The notes beneath the pieces are model-generated. The model ran no database searches. It worked only from the letters and a program-made list of their open reading frames with translations, and had not been told where the DNA came from. From Branchiostoma floridae (lineage: Eukaryota > Chordata > Leptocardii > Amphioxiformes > Branchiostomatidae), in NCBI RefSeq assembly GCF_000003815.2, contig NC_049991.1, positions 19,213,307 through 19,277,306 of the forward strand: a stretch of DNA of 64,000 nucleotides, read 5' to 3'. Position numbers and translations under genes: made by a program. This document shows, one piece after another, positions 22,101 to 32,300 of this stretch (position 1 is its first letter; each line of letters opens with the position of its first letter).

Positions 22101-23245
22101 AAGACCCAGTAAGTTATCAGAAAACTGACAGAGATTTATCAAGACAAATTGCTGGGGGATTTTGTAACAAAAGTAGGCGGCTGAAAAATGTAAAGTAGGC
22201 GGGGAAAATAGCCGGCTGCCGGCTGGATTTGACAAGGCTGACTGCAGACTGAGTTCACACAACCAATCAACTTACTCATGATACCTTGGGAAAGTGTGAT
22301 GTCAGAGATTGATTGAATGATTGATTGATTGATTGATTGATTGGGGGACAATCTCACCCCCAATCCATGGCTTGAAATACTGGGTGCACTTTTGTACAAT
22401 ATTTTTTACATGCACACCTTAAATATTTGTCAGTAATGTCCATTTATTTTCCATTGTACTCAGCATATTCCTGACATGTAACTTGTCATTCGACATTTTT
22501 TAAATGGTGCACCTCATGTTTTAGACAAGCTGTACCAAGGCCCCAAAATGAATTGAGCCCTACTAGTTACCTCACACGGTTACACCACATACATACAAAT
22601 AACGCTATCATTTTTTACTGCAATTAATGATATTCTAAACATGTGTATATACAGTATATCTGTTCAGCAATTGATACTAATGAATATCACATCAACATAT
22701 AGATTGATGGATTACTATCAATTCAGCTTGGGCACAGACGCTTATTTTGCCAAGGAAGCAATTTGCCCCACCACAAAACACAGCACGAGGGCCCTAAATG
22801 CCACAATCCCATGAATGTGATGTTTTCATCTTTGGTCAGCACAAATTTCAAGAATTTTGGAAGGTTTAAGATGGTCTAAAACAAAAAGGATATATGCGAG
22901 TGCTAGTTTCTTTACGAGTCCAGTACCAAATCACTTGGGTTTCATTTGGGGGGGGTTGCAAGTCCAGAACCGGTCCGGAGTACCAGTATGCATCCCTACG
23001 AGATACACATGTAGATATTAGGGATTTAATGTCAACTCTATGCTGGGCTTATGACCTTTCAGGGCAAAAGGGCTATAGTTTGGCGTGAAAGATTCATACT
23101 TGGCTTTTGACTTCTAAAGCAAAGGTTTACATTTTAACATGAGGGGTCTGGTATCCTGGCTATAATTAGTTACCTTAGTCTTCTTGAATCCTTGACCCTT
23201 TACACCCAGTAGACACAGCGGTCCTTCCTTGATGACTGTAGCCAT
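7130..23245 (-). CDS. PH/PTB-like, proline-rich, YxN-motif, death-domain adaptor
   Basis: Twelve minus-strand exons join in frame: 23245-23174, 20667-20631, 19145-19016, 17364-17243, 15082-14837, 13850-13104, 12001-11537, 9891-9735, 9085-8995, 8515-8377, 7945-7867, 7262-7130 (TAG). Total 2418 nt, 805 residues. Residues 1-120 look like a PH domain (EGPLCLL start, alternating strands, late EVWDKEV helix). Residues 121-230 are a second PH/PTB-like domain with an LVTKLRMF helix. Residues 235-450 are proline/serine-rich. Residues 495-623 carry tyrosine motifs YKNV 495, YMNA 544, YNIP 603 and YQNP 621, plus YSIV 515; pYxN is the Grb2 SH2 consensus. PVPAPR at 649-654 fits the CD2AP/CIN85 SH3 pattern PxxxPR. 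Residues 710-800 form a death domain (DWRVLASRL at 727-735, a later RYWQRH, and a final LIELERLELAGMF helix). The layout recalls DOK-type docking proteins with a death domain added. Exons and splice phases are seen directly; domain names are inferred. An in-frame TAG just upstream supports the start at 23245. Confidence 0.8.
7290..8340. repeat. Degenerate foldback repeats in last introns
   Basis: A segment with CGCTTACCAACAAGCTTT and AAGTTGAAATGACCCAAA occurs at 7340-7400 and 8139-8190, and inverted at 8265-8320, so 8089-8330 is an inverted repeat. A related plus-strand copy is at 43610-43740. Also a second short repeat at 7475-7500 copies the intron border of exon 12. A poly-A/T run lies at 7950-7990. 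Confidence 0.55.
10066..10240 (+). mobile_element. LINE C-terminal stub
   Basis: The plus frame ends in KDQVLWRDVVYCLTPPARDER followed by stop and a GATGATAATGATGATGA tail, the same class of LINE 3' end as 62190-62380. Strongly truncated; sits in the intron between adaptor exons 7 and 8. Confidence 0.6.
10775..11488. mobile_element. hAT-like MITE (CAGGCTTTTAGC family) split by a Harbinger MITE
   Basis: Termini CAGGCTCTTAGCCAGG and CTAGCTAAGAGCCTG. Internal sequence matches the intact copies at 23512-23856 and 35677-36037. A Harbinger element at 10990-11355 interrupts it. The outer flanks do not show a clear TSD in this copy. Confidence 0.7.
10990..11355. mobile_element. PIF/Harbinger MITE (copy 1)
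   Basis: Begins GGCCACACCAATTTAATTTC and ends with the exact inverse GGTGTGGCC. Flanked by TTA on both sides (10987-10989 and 11356-11358), the TSD typical of PIF/Harbinger. Termini of about 35 bp are near-perfect inverted repeats. Confidence 0.85.
12450..12690 (+). mobile_element. LINE C-terminal stub with (ATTG)n tail
   Basis: The plus frame has SWKRPRGRPRGRWEDRVF and a later W-x-E-LSELSVAA end, followed by a GATTGATTGATTG tail. This is a non-LTR retroelement 3' end; the tail suggests an RTE/CR1-like microsatellite end. Confidence 0.65.
12708..13070. mobile_element. MITE with GCCTGGGTACCATCC ends
   Basis: GCCTGGGTACCATCCAGATA near 12708 is inverted at 13046-13070 (CCGGATGGTACCCAGGC). Interior is nearly 300 bp with no coding capacity. 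A related element begins at about 43893. Confidence 0.6.
14280..14545. repeat. Minisatellite, about 62-bp unit
   Basis: Four to five units of TTCGGCGTAACACACCAGC followed by TTCTGTATCTGTATCTATAT-type sequence. Next to it, 14605-14800 holds a roughly 120-bp tandem duplication sharing CCATTTTGTAGCTACAAAA. Confidence 0.8.
15083..16330 (-). repeat. Exon-5-derived tandem array (8 units of about 152 bp)
   Basis: Eight extra copies of the 3' splice site plus first ~75 nt of adaptor exon 5 (real exon 15082-14837) lie head to tail upstream of it. The anchor GTTGATG occurs at 15015 (real exon), 15168, 15320, 15472, 15624, 15776, 15929, 16082 and 16250. Units lack the second half of the exon. Seven units carry TAG within the copied exon part (ACGTAG in place of ACGGAG); the most distal, at 16250, keeps the sense codon. 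The copies keep an AG acceptor and polypyrimidine-like context but no clear donor. Confidence 0.9.
16418..16620. mobile_element. MITE, CTAGTTTACC family (copy 2)
   Basis: Inverted termini GCTAGTTTACCTTTA and AAAGGTAAACTAGC, interior GGATAACCTATAT and CGTCTGTCGACTTGAT as in the 61857 copy. Confidence 0.6.
16875..17215. mobile_element. hAT-like MITE, TGACGG family (copy 1)
   Basis: Termini CAGGGCTCTAGCCAGC and GCTGGCTAGAGCCCTG are perfect inverses. Interior has several TCCGTCA/TGACGGA hexamers near both ends. Flanking 8-mers ATGTGTGT and ATTTATGT agree at 6 of 8, a probable decayed TSD. Copy 2 at 42447-42786 has a perfect TSD. Confidence 0.75.
17380..17720. mobile_element. Interspersed repeat, AATACAACACGGTG family (copy 1)
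   Basis: Shares long stretches with 63060-63425: AATACAACACGGTGTATTCC, GATCCGACCCGCGGGAG, TTTTGATGCGAAATGCG and AACACCCGTATCGAACGTTTT. Ends are not defined; no coding capacity. Confidence 0.6.
17742..18084. mobile_element. hAT-like MITE, TGCACC family (copy 1)
   Basis: Starts CAGGGCTAGAAATTC and ends ATTTCGAGCCCTG. Subterminal sequence is dominated by GGTGCACC/TGCACCCA repeats. Other copies: 53092-53436 and a truncated one at about 22367-22560. Confidence 0.7.
18092..18290. mobile_element. tRNA-derived SINE fragment
   Basis: Matches the middle and 3' part of the SINE at 44931-45416 (GTCCCTCGGATAGGACAT, GTTAAAGAACC, GGATCAAACCATTC). The tRNA-like head is missing. Confidence 0.65.
18291..18540. 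mobile_element. hAT-like MITE, CCTGCA family (truncated copy)
   Basis: Contains repeated ACCTGCA and ends in GGTATTTCGAGCC. It abuts the SINE fragment, so its left end is lost. Full copies: 30254-30594 and 35058-35377. Confidence 0.6.
19609..19963. mobile_element. PIF/Harbinger MITE (copy 2, inverted)
   Basis: Inverted relative to 10990-11355 and highly similar. Flanked by TAA on both sides (19606-19608 and 19964-19966). GGCCACACC inverted termini. Confidence 0.85.
20190..20490. mobile_element. Probable MITE with GGTTGCAC repeats
   Basis: Many GGTTGCAC/GTGCAACC hexamers near both ends, the same architecture as the TGCACC and CTTGCC families. Termini are eroded and no TSD was found. Confidence 0.45.
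21615..22243. mobile_element. DNA element with TCAGCCTTGTCA ends
   Basis: TCAGCCTTGTCA at the left is inverted as TGACAAGGCTGA at the right. CTGCAG is present immediately outside both ends and may be the TSD. Interior includes a C/G-homopolymer-rich patch (21700-21775) and no credible coding frame. Confidence 0.6.
22244..23173. other. First-intron sequence of the adaptor
   Basis: Contains an ATTG microsatellite at 22310-22345, a truncated TGCACC-family MITE (about 22367-22560) and otherwise unrecognised A/T-rich sequence. Confidence 0.5.
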
Positions 23246-23511
23246 GTTACTGGACGTCTGGGGCCAGGGTGGTTGGTCGTCGTTGGCAACGGTTACCTAG
23301 ACGAAACCAAACACAAATCCTGTTTGTTTAACCCTCAAACTTAAGGGTCAAAAAACATCGCCTGCACCAAAGATTGGCTGTGCCTTAATAGAGTTTACAA
23401 TTTTAGGTAGCCAAAACTTGAACAAGGTCAAAGTGCAACTGCGCCTAACCATCATCATCAACTGCACCGACAGAATGTCTCAGAGTCAGACAATCAAAAG
23501 TCTGTTCCAAA

Positions 23512-23856
23512 CAGGCTTTTAGCTAGGATTTTATAATAGGGAGTCCAAACTTATTGGTGAGTCGCTATTGTAGGGGGGTCCGGGGGCATCCACCTTCCAT
23601 GGTGTAGAGTTTTTGATGATTTTAAGTTTAAAAAGTGCATTCTAAGGTATCCCAATAGGCAAAAATACTATTCCAGAGGTCACAGTAGAAGACTGTGACC
23701 ACAGATGACCTGGTAGCATCCCTGGTCAATCAGAATTTCATGCTTGTCAGACGATTTTCTACCCAGTGTAAGGGCGTTCAGGGGCATCAAATTTCTTGTT
23801 ATTCTAAGAAAAGTGCGTCCAGATGACGCATTGACGCATGCCTGGCTAAAAGCCTG
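23512..23856. mobile_element. hAT-like MITE, CAGGCTTTTAGC family (copy 2)
   Basis: Termini CAGGCTTTTAGCTAGG and CCTGGCTAAAAGCCTG. Flanking 8-mers GTTCCAAA (23504-23511) and GTTGCAAA (23857-23864) agree at 7 of 8, an hAT-type TSD. Confidence 0.8.
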
Positions 23857-24165
23857 GTTGCAAAGTTAGGGGGTGTCTGAAGGTACAGCACCCTCCATAA
23901 CTTATAAGTGCCAGTAACCCATATTATTATGAGCTATCACTGGTATATCTACTAGTATCTTCTTCTTTCCTTACTGCTGAGCCCCTGTAATACCTGGGAA
24001 TACTAGCAGAGCGCATGGTGTTAGGAACAAGTGATGATGACAAATTAACATAGGGAAACTAAAGGTAAACATTAAGGAACATAGACAACTGATTTATGGG
24101 TGCAAAGGACAAGACAACTGACAAGTGAATAGAGTGGGTTAGTGTTATTTACATATACACAGCAC

Positions 24166-25061
24166 TAGGGTTTGGGTACCGGTACAGAAAATTCAGGTCC
24201 AGGCCCGGTTCAGGTCCAAAGGATCAGGTCCAGGTCCAGACTTGAACCTGGATCTGATGTAACAGTGGTGTTCAAGGACTGCTAAACGGAAGACGCCTAA
24301 CGGCTTAAGCCCTTTGGCCGAACGGTTTGCACGTTCGATTTGTGATCTGGCTGCCCGGGTTCGGCGCGGGTTCGAATCCCGGGAGTCGGGGTGTTGTTTC
24401 TTTCTGTTCTTACTCGCCCCTCTGGTTGTTTCACTGGTTCCCACGCCGGCCCTGTGAGTAACAGGCTAGTATGTGCCACACAGGGATGTCGATCTCGGAG
24501 ATTCGAGGACGAATCTTGAAAAGAAAAGGGGAGTAGTGTAACAGTGGTGTTCAAGGACTGCTAAACCGAAGACGCCTAACGGCTTAAGCCCTTTGGCCGA
24601 ACGGTTTGCACGTTCGATTTGTGATCCGGCTGCCCGGGTTCGGCGCGGGTTCGAATCCCGGGAGTCGGGGTGTTGTTTCTTTCTGTTCTTACTCGCCCCT
24701 CTGGTTGTTTCACTGATGCAGTATATGACTCATACCAATGCTCCATTTCACTACAAAAAAAATCTGTTTGTTGGAGTAATAGACTTACACTGGCATTTTA
24801 AAATCCTACAACGCTAACTGCACCAGTACGATTGGCTGTAAAACTTGGTAGAAATTACTATAAACTCTACTCTACTTCACTCTTGTTATTTTCTTCCACA
24901 TGCAAGCACCAAAACGTGTGAATGCCTGATAAAATAATCTGTTAATTTTCTAATCCGTCCAACATCCGGTCCACCTAATTTTTTCAGGTCTGTTTTTTCT
25001 GGACCGGTCCAATGAGAAAAAACGGTTTTGTACTGGTACGCTGCACTGATACCCAGCCCTA
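24166..25061. mobile_element. hAT-like element (TAGGGCTGGGTA family) with nested repeats
   Basis: Termini TAGGGTTTGGGTACCGGTAC and GATACCCAGCCCTA. Interior matches 46255-47819 in reverse, including GGTCCAGGTCC-type repeats. It is interrupted by a tandem pair of tRNA-related repeats at 24246-24715 flanked by CTGATG on both sides. Confidence 0.65.
24246..24715 (+). mobile_element. tRNA-related repeat, tandem pair
   Basis: Two direct copies (about 24246-24537 and 24538-24715, the second truncated). Each has a perfect A box TGGCCGAACGG and B box GGTTCGAATCC, so an intact internal Pol III promoter. The sequence upstream of the A box is about 65 bp, longer than a normal tRNA head, so this is a composite SINE-like unit rather than a tRNA. 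Confidence 0.65.
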
Positions 25062-25074
25062 ACGAGCACGTGTG

Positions 25075-25260
25075 GGGACGACTCAATGCAACAGGGTCCT
25101 CCCCAGTTCTGAGTTTTGAACTGGGAGAGAGACCCCGCCTCCGCCACACCAGGCTCAAGTTCATTCCACTCCTGGATGGTGCGAGAGAAGAACAAGAGCC
25201 TGTAGAAGTTCGATTTACTCGCGATGTTCTGCAGCTTGAAGGCGTGGTTAGTGAAGTATG
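25075..25260 (-). mobile_element. LINE C-terminal stub
   Basis: The minus frame contains FFSRTIQEWNELEPGVAEA and SLSQFKTQ, the C-terminal end typical of non-LTR reverse transcriptases. Short and without the catalytic domain. Confidence 0.7.
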
Positions 25261-25261
25261 T

Positions 25262-26388
25262 ACATAGATAACGTATATATCAACGAGAACAATTGTATGT
25301 ATACACTTGATACTATTGATTAAAAGTTGAAGGCATATAACGTTGCTGGGTAACTCTGTGCAGTGTTGAAGTTACACACCCACTCAGAAACAATTACTGA
25401 GCAAATGTTTAACTTATGATAAATTCAAGCCGCAATCTTATTTACATAGGTGGAGTTAGTGTAGTGGACAATTAATAAAAAAAAACAATTAAGAAATAAC
25501 CAAGAAATGAGAAATTACTTCAAGTCATGCAACGTTATGTCTTTCTTAAATTTTCTCATATGTAGTTTAAATAGACAATTTTTTAAGGTGGATGGCTGCT
25601 CAGTAATAATACTGCAGTATTATAAATAGGATCATTTGGGCGCACATGATGTGAAGATTTTAGGTCTATTTCCAAAGCCAATGACGACAGAACCTGAACT
25701 CGAATAGCATATTTTGCTAAGCAAAATCTGATATCACTTCTTAGGCTAGCATAAAGTTTTTAATGTTGACCCCAACTAAATTATAGTATAAACTAACCTT
25801 TTACACCACTTCCTGGTCTTTCCACCAACACTGATTTTCATCTTCTTGACCACGACCGCTGCATACTAATAAAGCGTAGCAGAGACTGGTTTAGTTTGAC
25901 AACTCAGCTTTTATAACTGATGTGACGCCTCAACTTTCTTCTTTTCGATGTCGTGACCAGGTGAACGTCGTCTCAAAACATGGAAGGAAACTTGAGTCAC
26001 GTCTTCTCAAGTTTTCTTAGTCAGTCATCAGGGTCTTTCAAGAAGATTGCAGAAAAACGTAACTATATAATCAGAATCAACGGATGATATATAAAAAATA
26101 TACTTAACCAAAAACTCACTGTGTTTTTAAGAGATACCCTTAGACACTGGTATTTTGATAAAAGGCCTACTATTGATAATAAATTTCGGGGGAAACTATA
26201 TGAGTATGATTAGATTACGTTTGTATGTTATCGAAAGGTCAAGAGTTGAACATCCGGGCACTGCCAGGTGTTGTGTGACCGCCGCCATCTTGCGTAGGAG
26301 CCGGAAAGGTTTTGTTCCGCCGAAGTCCTCGCATATCGCGGACGTTTTTACCTGCATTCTTCAGAGAAACTATTACTCACGTACAGAC
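25262..26388. other. Head-to-head region upstream of ZNF207
   Basis: Apart from the candidate exon at 25799-25870, this is A/T-rich sequence without a recognised repeat. G/C content rises over 26240-26388, which should contain the ZNF207 promoter and 5' UTR. No TATA box is evident. Confidence 0.4.
25799..25870 (-). other. Candidate upstream exon
   Basis: Minus-strand segment with a good GTTAGT donor. Its one open frame starts at an ATG and gives SVGGKTRKWCKR, but the phase (2) does not fit the exon at 23245 (it would meet TAA). It could be a 5' UTR exon of the adaptor, which would place that promoter about 0.5 kb from the ZNF207 start, or it could be chance. Confidence 0.2.
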
Positions 26389-29300
26389 ATGGGACGGAAG
26401 AAGAAGAAGCAGATGAAGCCTTGGTGCTGGTATCCTTTTCAAACCCTACATAACGCCCACGTCGTAGTGTACATACGTAAGCTGGGGGTGGGAGGTGGGC
26501 GATTTTTCCTAACAAAGGGTTTTCCTTTCCTCAAACCTTGTAGTTGAAGATACCTTGAAGATTCCTCAAGCGACTGGTGTTTTGAACAAAGGGTCAGTGC
26601 CCGGTCATTGCCCGTTTTCAAAATCTTTGTTGTTGTTTTTATCTATCCAGTTTCTTGAGTTTCTTTTATAGTGCTCCAAAGTTCAAGGAGGCAGTTCTCC
26701 GACGCCTCAGGGGACATTAAGGCGCAGCACTCCCCCTGGACGCTTTGCCCCAACTGAGGGGCGTTGTCCAGTACCCAATCAAGATCAAGATCAAGAAGAT
26801 AGTGCTTATAACACTTATAATACTTATAGTTTGTGTGTTCAGTGGGACGCACAACCAGGTTACACAATGATTCAAGGACGAAACGTTGTGCAAAGCAAGT
26901 TCTATTTTCATTGTCTTACTTCAGACGGCCTAGAAATAGTCGCAGGAGCCATCTTGGGCAACGACTGTCTAAAATGGGCCTTAAAATGCCCCATTTTAAG
27001 TTACAATTTTCAAAAACCCATGGAAGGGGCAAAGGTTGAACCCCAACTTGAACCCCATCACCTCCTCTTGATTGCTCCTTTGCAGTGCTCCCCTTGCAGT
27101 TTTTTTTTTCTAAAAAAAAACGCTGTGGCTATTGACACACTGAGTGTGCCCATAGCCAAACAGGCTATTGACACACCGAGATGCCAACCAGCCAATCAGA
27201 GCTTGTAACATGACTTTCCCGACATTATTTTACACAAGCAACAGTTGATTAGACATTGTTCAAAGGATTAGACATTGGAATCTTTGAATCTTCGAATGAA
27301 CAGACGTATTCAAGTTATGCCCTACATTTGGATACCTGTAAATGCCGCTTTTTCTTGTCTATGTTGGCCGTAGCGTAGTGGGGAGAGCGTTGAACTGCGA
27401 ACCCATGTTATCAGTTCCGACCTCAGTTCGAGTCCGCCCTGGAAATTTTTTTTTTCAATTATCCTTTTACCTTTTTAAAAAATCCATTTGATATAAGAAT
27501 ATTTTCGTCTTGCGACCAGAACCATCAAAACCCACCTTTGGGACTTTTTGGTCTGCATTTTCAAGAGTGCATGTTTAGGTACGTTTATTTTTTTTCAGCC
27601 GCAGATCGGCAGAATCTACCCGCTACGTTCTTATTTTGGACGGTACACTTATTTTTTTTTAAACAGGACCAGGGACCCCTGAAATAATAAAATGTGGGTT
27701 TTTCTAACCATATTTCTGCGGTATTTTTGCTCAACATTCACGTTTTTTTCGGTCGAAGCGGCGCGGATTTCCCCGCCGCTATGTCATCCAAACATCCTAG
27801 CGGTTACGCGTAACATATCGGTCGATCTCGCTATGACGCTACAAAGTTCTTTCACATTAAAATGATGGAAGTAAAACAACAACTATAACTTCGCTTCACT
27901 TGTGATATAAGTTTTGAGACCGCAAATTCTCCCAAACGGCAGGAATTCGTCGGTAAACACAGCTGAAAACGACTGTTCCAAAACCGAGCCAACATGATTA
28001 CATGCGGTGTTTGCATGGTACTAAATATAGTTAGCTCATTTGCATACTTGTGACTTGCTTGATGCGGCCTTTACCGTAAACGCGTGAAAAAGATCGTATT
28101 TTGGGTTGATGATGGACACAGAATGCCATTTGTATTTTCAGAGCGTTGACTGTCAAATATAATCGTAAGATTTTCTCATTTTAGTGGTTCCTAGTGTCAA
28201 AATTAAGACAAATAGTGCACTGAGTGTGTCAATAGCCTGACAGGCTATTGGCACACTGAGTGTGGCAATAGCCTGTTTAGGCCCAGACTCCTGATATTGA
28301 GTCTTATTTTGAGACTACACCTTGTTTTGAACTTTCCTTGACCAGACGTTTCCCCAGGTACTGTAACAGGGAGTTCGAAGATGAAAAGATTCTTATGCAG
28401 CACCAGAGAGCGAAGCACTTCAAGTGTCATATATGTCACAAAAAGTTGTACTCGGGGCCGGGGTTAGCAATTCACTGTGTACAGGTGCGTAACTGCCTTT
28501 TTATGTTTGCTCAGTGTAACTTGCGTGTCTCTTCCACTTCAGGAACATTGTGATATTTGAGACAAGCTCAGCTTCTTTGAGCTTCATTTAGGGAGTCAGC
28601 TTGGAGAAATGTTGTCATCTGTTTTGTCTTTCCCACCATTTGTATGTTTCTTAATGGTGAAGTAAGTTATAAATGAAATAAATGCACAGAATTCTAGCTA
28701 GTGCATTTTAGCATAGTGGGCCACTATGCTATAATTTGTGACCACTACACTAAAATAAGGGCCACTACGCTAATTTTTAACTAGTGAAGTGGTGTTATTA
28801 TGCTATCATTTGTTTGTTCAACAATGTCTAATCAATGTCTGAAGTCTCTCTGAACAATTTGAAAAATGATGATATGCCACTTAGTGACTTAGAACTGACT
28901 AAAATCCTTCAAATTACATGTGATGTTAACAGAGAGCCAACAGAGAGAAAACTCACTGTGGAAGGGCCAAGACCCGCCTTCCAGACGCTACCATGCCATT
29001 CCCACTGAAAATGAAATCCTGGCTAGAACCCTGACGCACTCTTAAGAGTGAGAACTAACTGACACAGAAGCAAGGGTTACAAAAGATATTAAGAAAATTC
29101 TCTCTAACTATATTCAATCAAAGTACATGTACATTAAGAATTATATAAATGGTCTAGAATAGCATCTACAATTATAATGGTACTATCTACATGACTAAAT
29201 ATAATATTGTACTTCTTTCACTGTCAGGTACATAAAGAAACAGTAGATGCAGTACCAAACTCGTTACCAGGGAGAGCGGACATTGAGCTGGAAATCTATG

Positions 29301-32300
29301 GCATGGAGGGGATCCCAGAAAAGGACCTTAAGGAACATGAACGACAGAAAATAGGTTTGTAATGGAAAAAAAAGGAGACTCCTGTTACAAGACCATTGCT
29401 TTATTCTCATCAGGGTTTCGGCAATCGTCTGTCACCTTCTTCAGGGCAATTCTGACTGTTTCACATTGTACTGCAGCACAAGTTTGTGACTGCATCTAAA
29501 CTGTGAACAGTGACACCTGTGCTGCAGTACAATGTGGACCAGTCAGAATTGCTGGTTGGTCTCATGTGTTGTTGATTATATAGAAACCACACTGGTACAC
29601 CACGGTTTCCGGTATTTGGGGCCTGTACCTAATAAGTAACTGATTGTACTGGTACTGTATCGGTACACTGTATCGGTACATTGTATCGGTACACTGTATC
29701 GGTACACTGTATCGGTACACTGTATCGGTACACTGTATCGGTACACTGTATCGGTACACTGTATCGGTACACTGTATCGGTACACTGTATCAGTACACTA
29801 TCGGTACACTGTATCGGTACACTGTATCGGTACACTGTATCCGTACACTGTATCAGTACACTGTATCGGTACACAGCTCTTCTTAGCAGACATTAATGAT
29901 GGTCCATTGTGCCCTTACTAGCGGATGAAGCGGCGGAGGCGGGAGGAGGAGCGGCAGGGCCGGTACCGAAGAAGCCAAAGACAGATGCGGGTGAGGGCAC
30001 ATCAGCGCAGCCGCAGGGCCAGATGCCCTCGCCAGCCGCGTCCATGGCACCTGGACCTGTGCCAGGTGTTCCACCTGCCATGCAGCACATGCCAGGTGAG
30101 GTTCACTCTCACTTTCAGTCACTCTCACTTTCAGTCACTCTCACTTTCAGTCACTCTCACTTTCAGTGAAAGTTTCAGTCTCACTTTCAGTCACTTTCAA
30201 TTTCACTTTTGGTCGCTTTTACTTTCCGGTCACTCTTACTTTCGGTCACTCTTCAGGGCTCGAAATACCACCTGCATATGCACGTTAGTGCAGGTAAAAA
30301 TGGAGCTGTGCAGGTATTTCTGGTGTCTACCTGCACCTAACCTGCACTGGTCCATGTACTGAGTTTATACATAAATGTCCAATAATGTAGCCGTATATAG
30401 ATTGTCATTAGCAGCATTGACTGTTACTGCCTATAAAGTATAAAAGAAAAAAATAGCAATGGTTCCTGAACTATTGTAGTATGATCTAAAATTCCTAAAT
30501 TCGGAGTGGTGCAGGAAAAATTTGTCTGGTGCTGGTAATTTTCAATGTTACCTGCACCAGTGCAGGTATGCTGAAAAAAGTATTTCGAGCTCTGCTCTTA
30601 CTTTCGGTCACTCTTTTGATCACTCTTACTTTCGGTCACTCTCATTTTTGTCACTCCCATTTCTTCACTCCTACTTTCAGTCACTGTCACCTTCAGATAT
30701 TCTCACTTTCAGGCACTCTTACTTTCAATCACTTACTTTTGGTCACACCTTCAGATATTCTCACTTTCAGACTTCCTAAATACCTTTTACCTAATTTAAT
30801 CATTTTTTTTCTATGTACTTCCACAGGGCAATGTAGATTGGAGCTGCTTTTTTCAGTTGTGTACAAGGAACCTTGTGATTTGTGTAGATTTGCCAAACCG
30901 AGGAAAGTGGAAATTTTCGAATGTCTAACACCATCTCTCTCCGTATCCTGTACCTAATGCAATGCCATAACTGATATAGGTTTTTTTTGCTACCAATGTT
31001 GATTAAGAAATGTACTTTCATGTTGTTGCCAGGTATGCCAATGATGCCCCCTCCCATGCCGGGTATGATGCCGGGACAGCACGGAGCCCCAGGCATGCCG
31101 ACCCACATGGGCATGCCCCCCATGGTGCCCGGCATGCCTCCTATGATGATGGGCATGCCGCCAAGACCAGGGTACGTTTCATCTCTTCTTCTTTCCTATA
31201 GTATAAGATTATTAGCATGTAAATAAAGGAAAGAAAATAAAGGAGAGATGATAAGGAACATAAACAACTGATGCCCGCTCATGTGGGCATGCCCCCCATG
31301 GTACCTGGCATGCCTCCTATGATGATGGGCATGCCGCCAAGACCAAGGTACGTTTCAGGTCTTCTTTCCTACCGCCTATAGGACTGAATATGTGAATTTT
31401 GCAATTATGATTATGTAGAAAATGAAGTACATTTTGTTTTAGAATGTTCTCTGTCCACAGACATTTGCAAATCTCTTGTAAGTTCCCTTAGAGTTAGATT
31501 AGACTGGAGCTCATACATATGCACATTTAATGACATCTAACGAGTACCATGACATCTAACGACTATCATTCTATGGAAAAACTATGTAAACTTGTTTTCA
31601 CATGTTTCAAGAAGTGGGAAGAGACTCTTTAGTTTTAGACAGAATATAACATTTCTTATCTGAGTGCATTTAGCCCATGTTGGGTACTGTAATTCCTGAT
31701 TTTTTCAATGTTCACGGTTTTCACGGTGACGACTGTAACGTGAACTTATCATTACTGATAACAAATAATTCACAGCCTTTTTTTATGTGCACTTGCCGCG
31801 ACAGTGAACGTTTAGTTACGAGAACAAGTTAAATTTTCTCCGACCGTGAAAGTTTGGTACTGTGAAGACAAAGTGAATTACAGTATGGATATGCAATAAA
31901 AATCATTGTCATTCTAATGTCCGCAGGATGCCGATGGGGCCAATGGGACCGATGGGCATGGGAGTCCCCCCAGGCATGGTGCCTCCTATGCACGGTCACG
32001 GCATGCACGGGCCAGGGGGGCCAGGTGGCATGCCCCCCTCCTCCCAGCCCCACAGCGCACCCCCCACGTCACAACCCCCCTCCACATCAGCACAACAGAT
32101 GCAGCAACCCCCCGCAAAACCGCTCTTCCCAGCTGCTGCGCCGGTGAGTACTGAAAATGTTTAAACTTTTGCGATGGTTTTATTTTCACAGTTTTGGGGT
32201 TCAAAACCCTTGAACAAAACCCCTTATACAAGAATTGGAAAATGGAGCATAAGTCATTTTACATGTAACGAAGAAAGGTATTCCGAACCCTGGCTGTACT

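Noticed and set aside
24300-24390. Two tRNA genes in tandem (24.3 and 24.6 kb)
   Set aside because: They are embedded in identical longer repeat units and a third diverged copy exists at 2331-2487, so they are SINE-like.
27369-27441. Functional tRNA gene
   Set aside because: A and B boxes and a T run are present, but the acceptor arms do not pair and the anticodon stem is poor.
29562-29896. Several overlapping frames of [12 protein letters not shown] type
   Set aside because: Translations of a 13-bp minisatellite on both strands; no gene.
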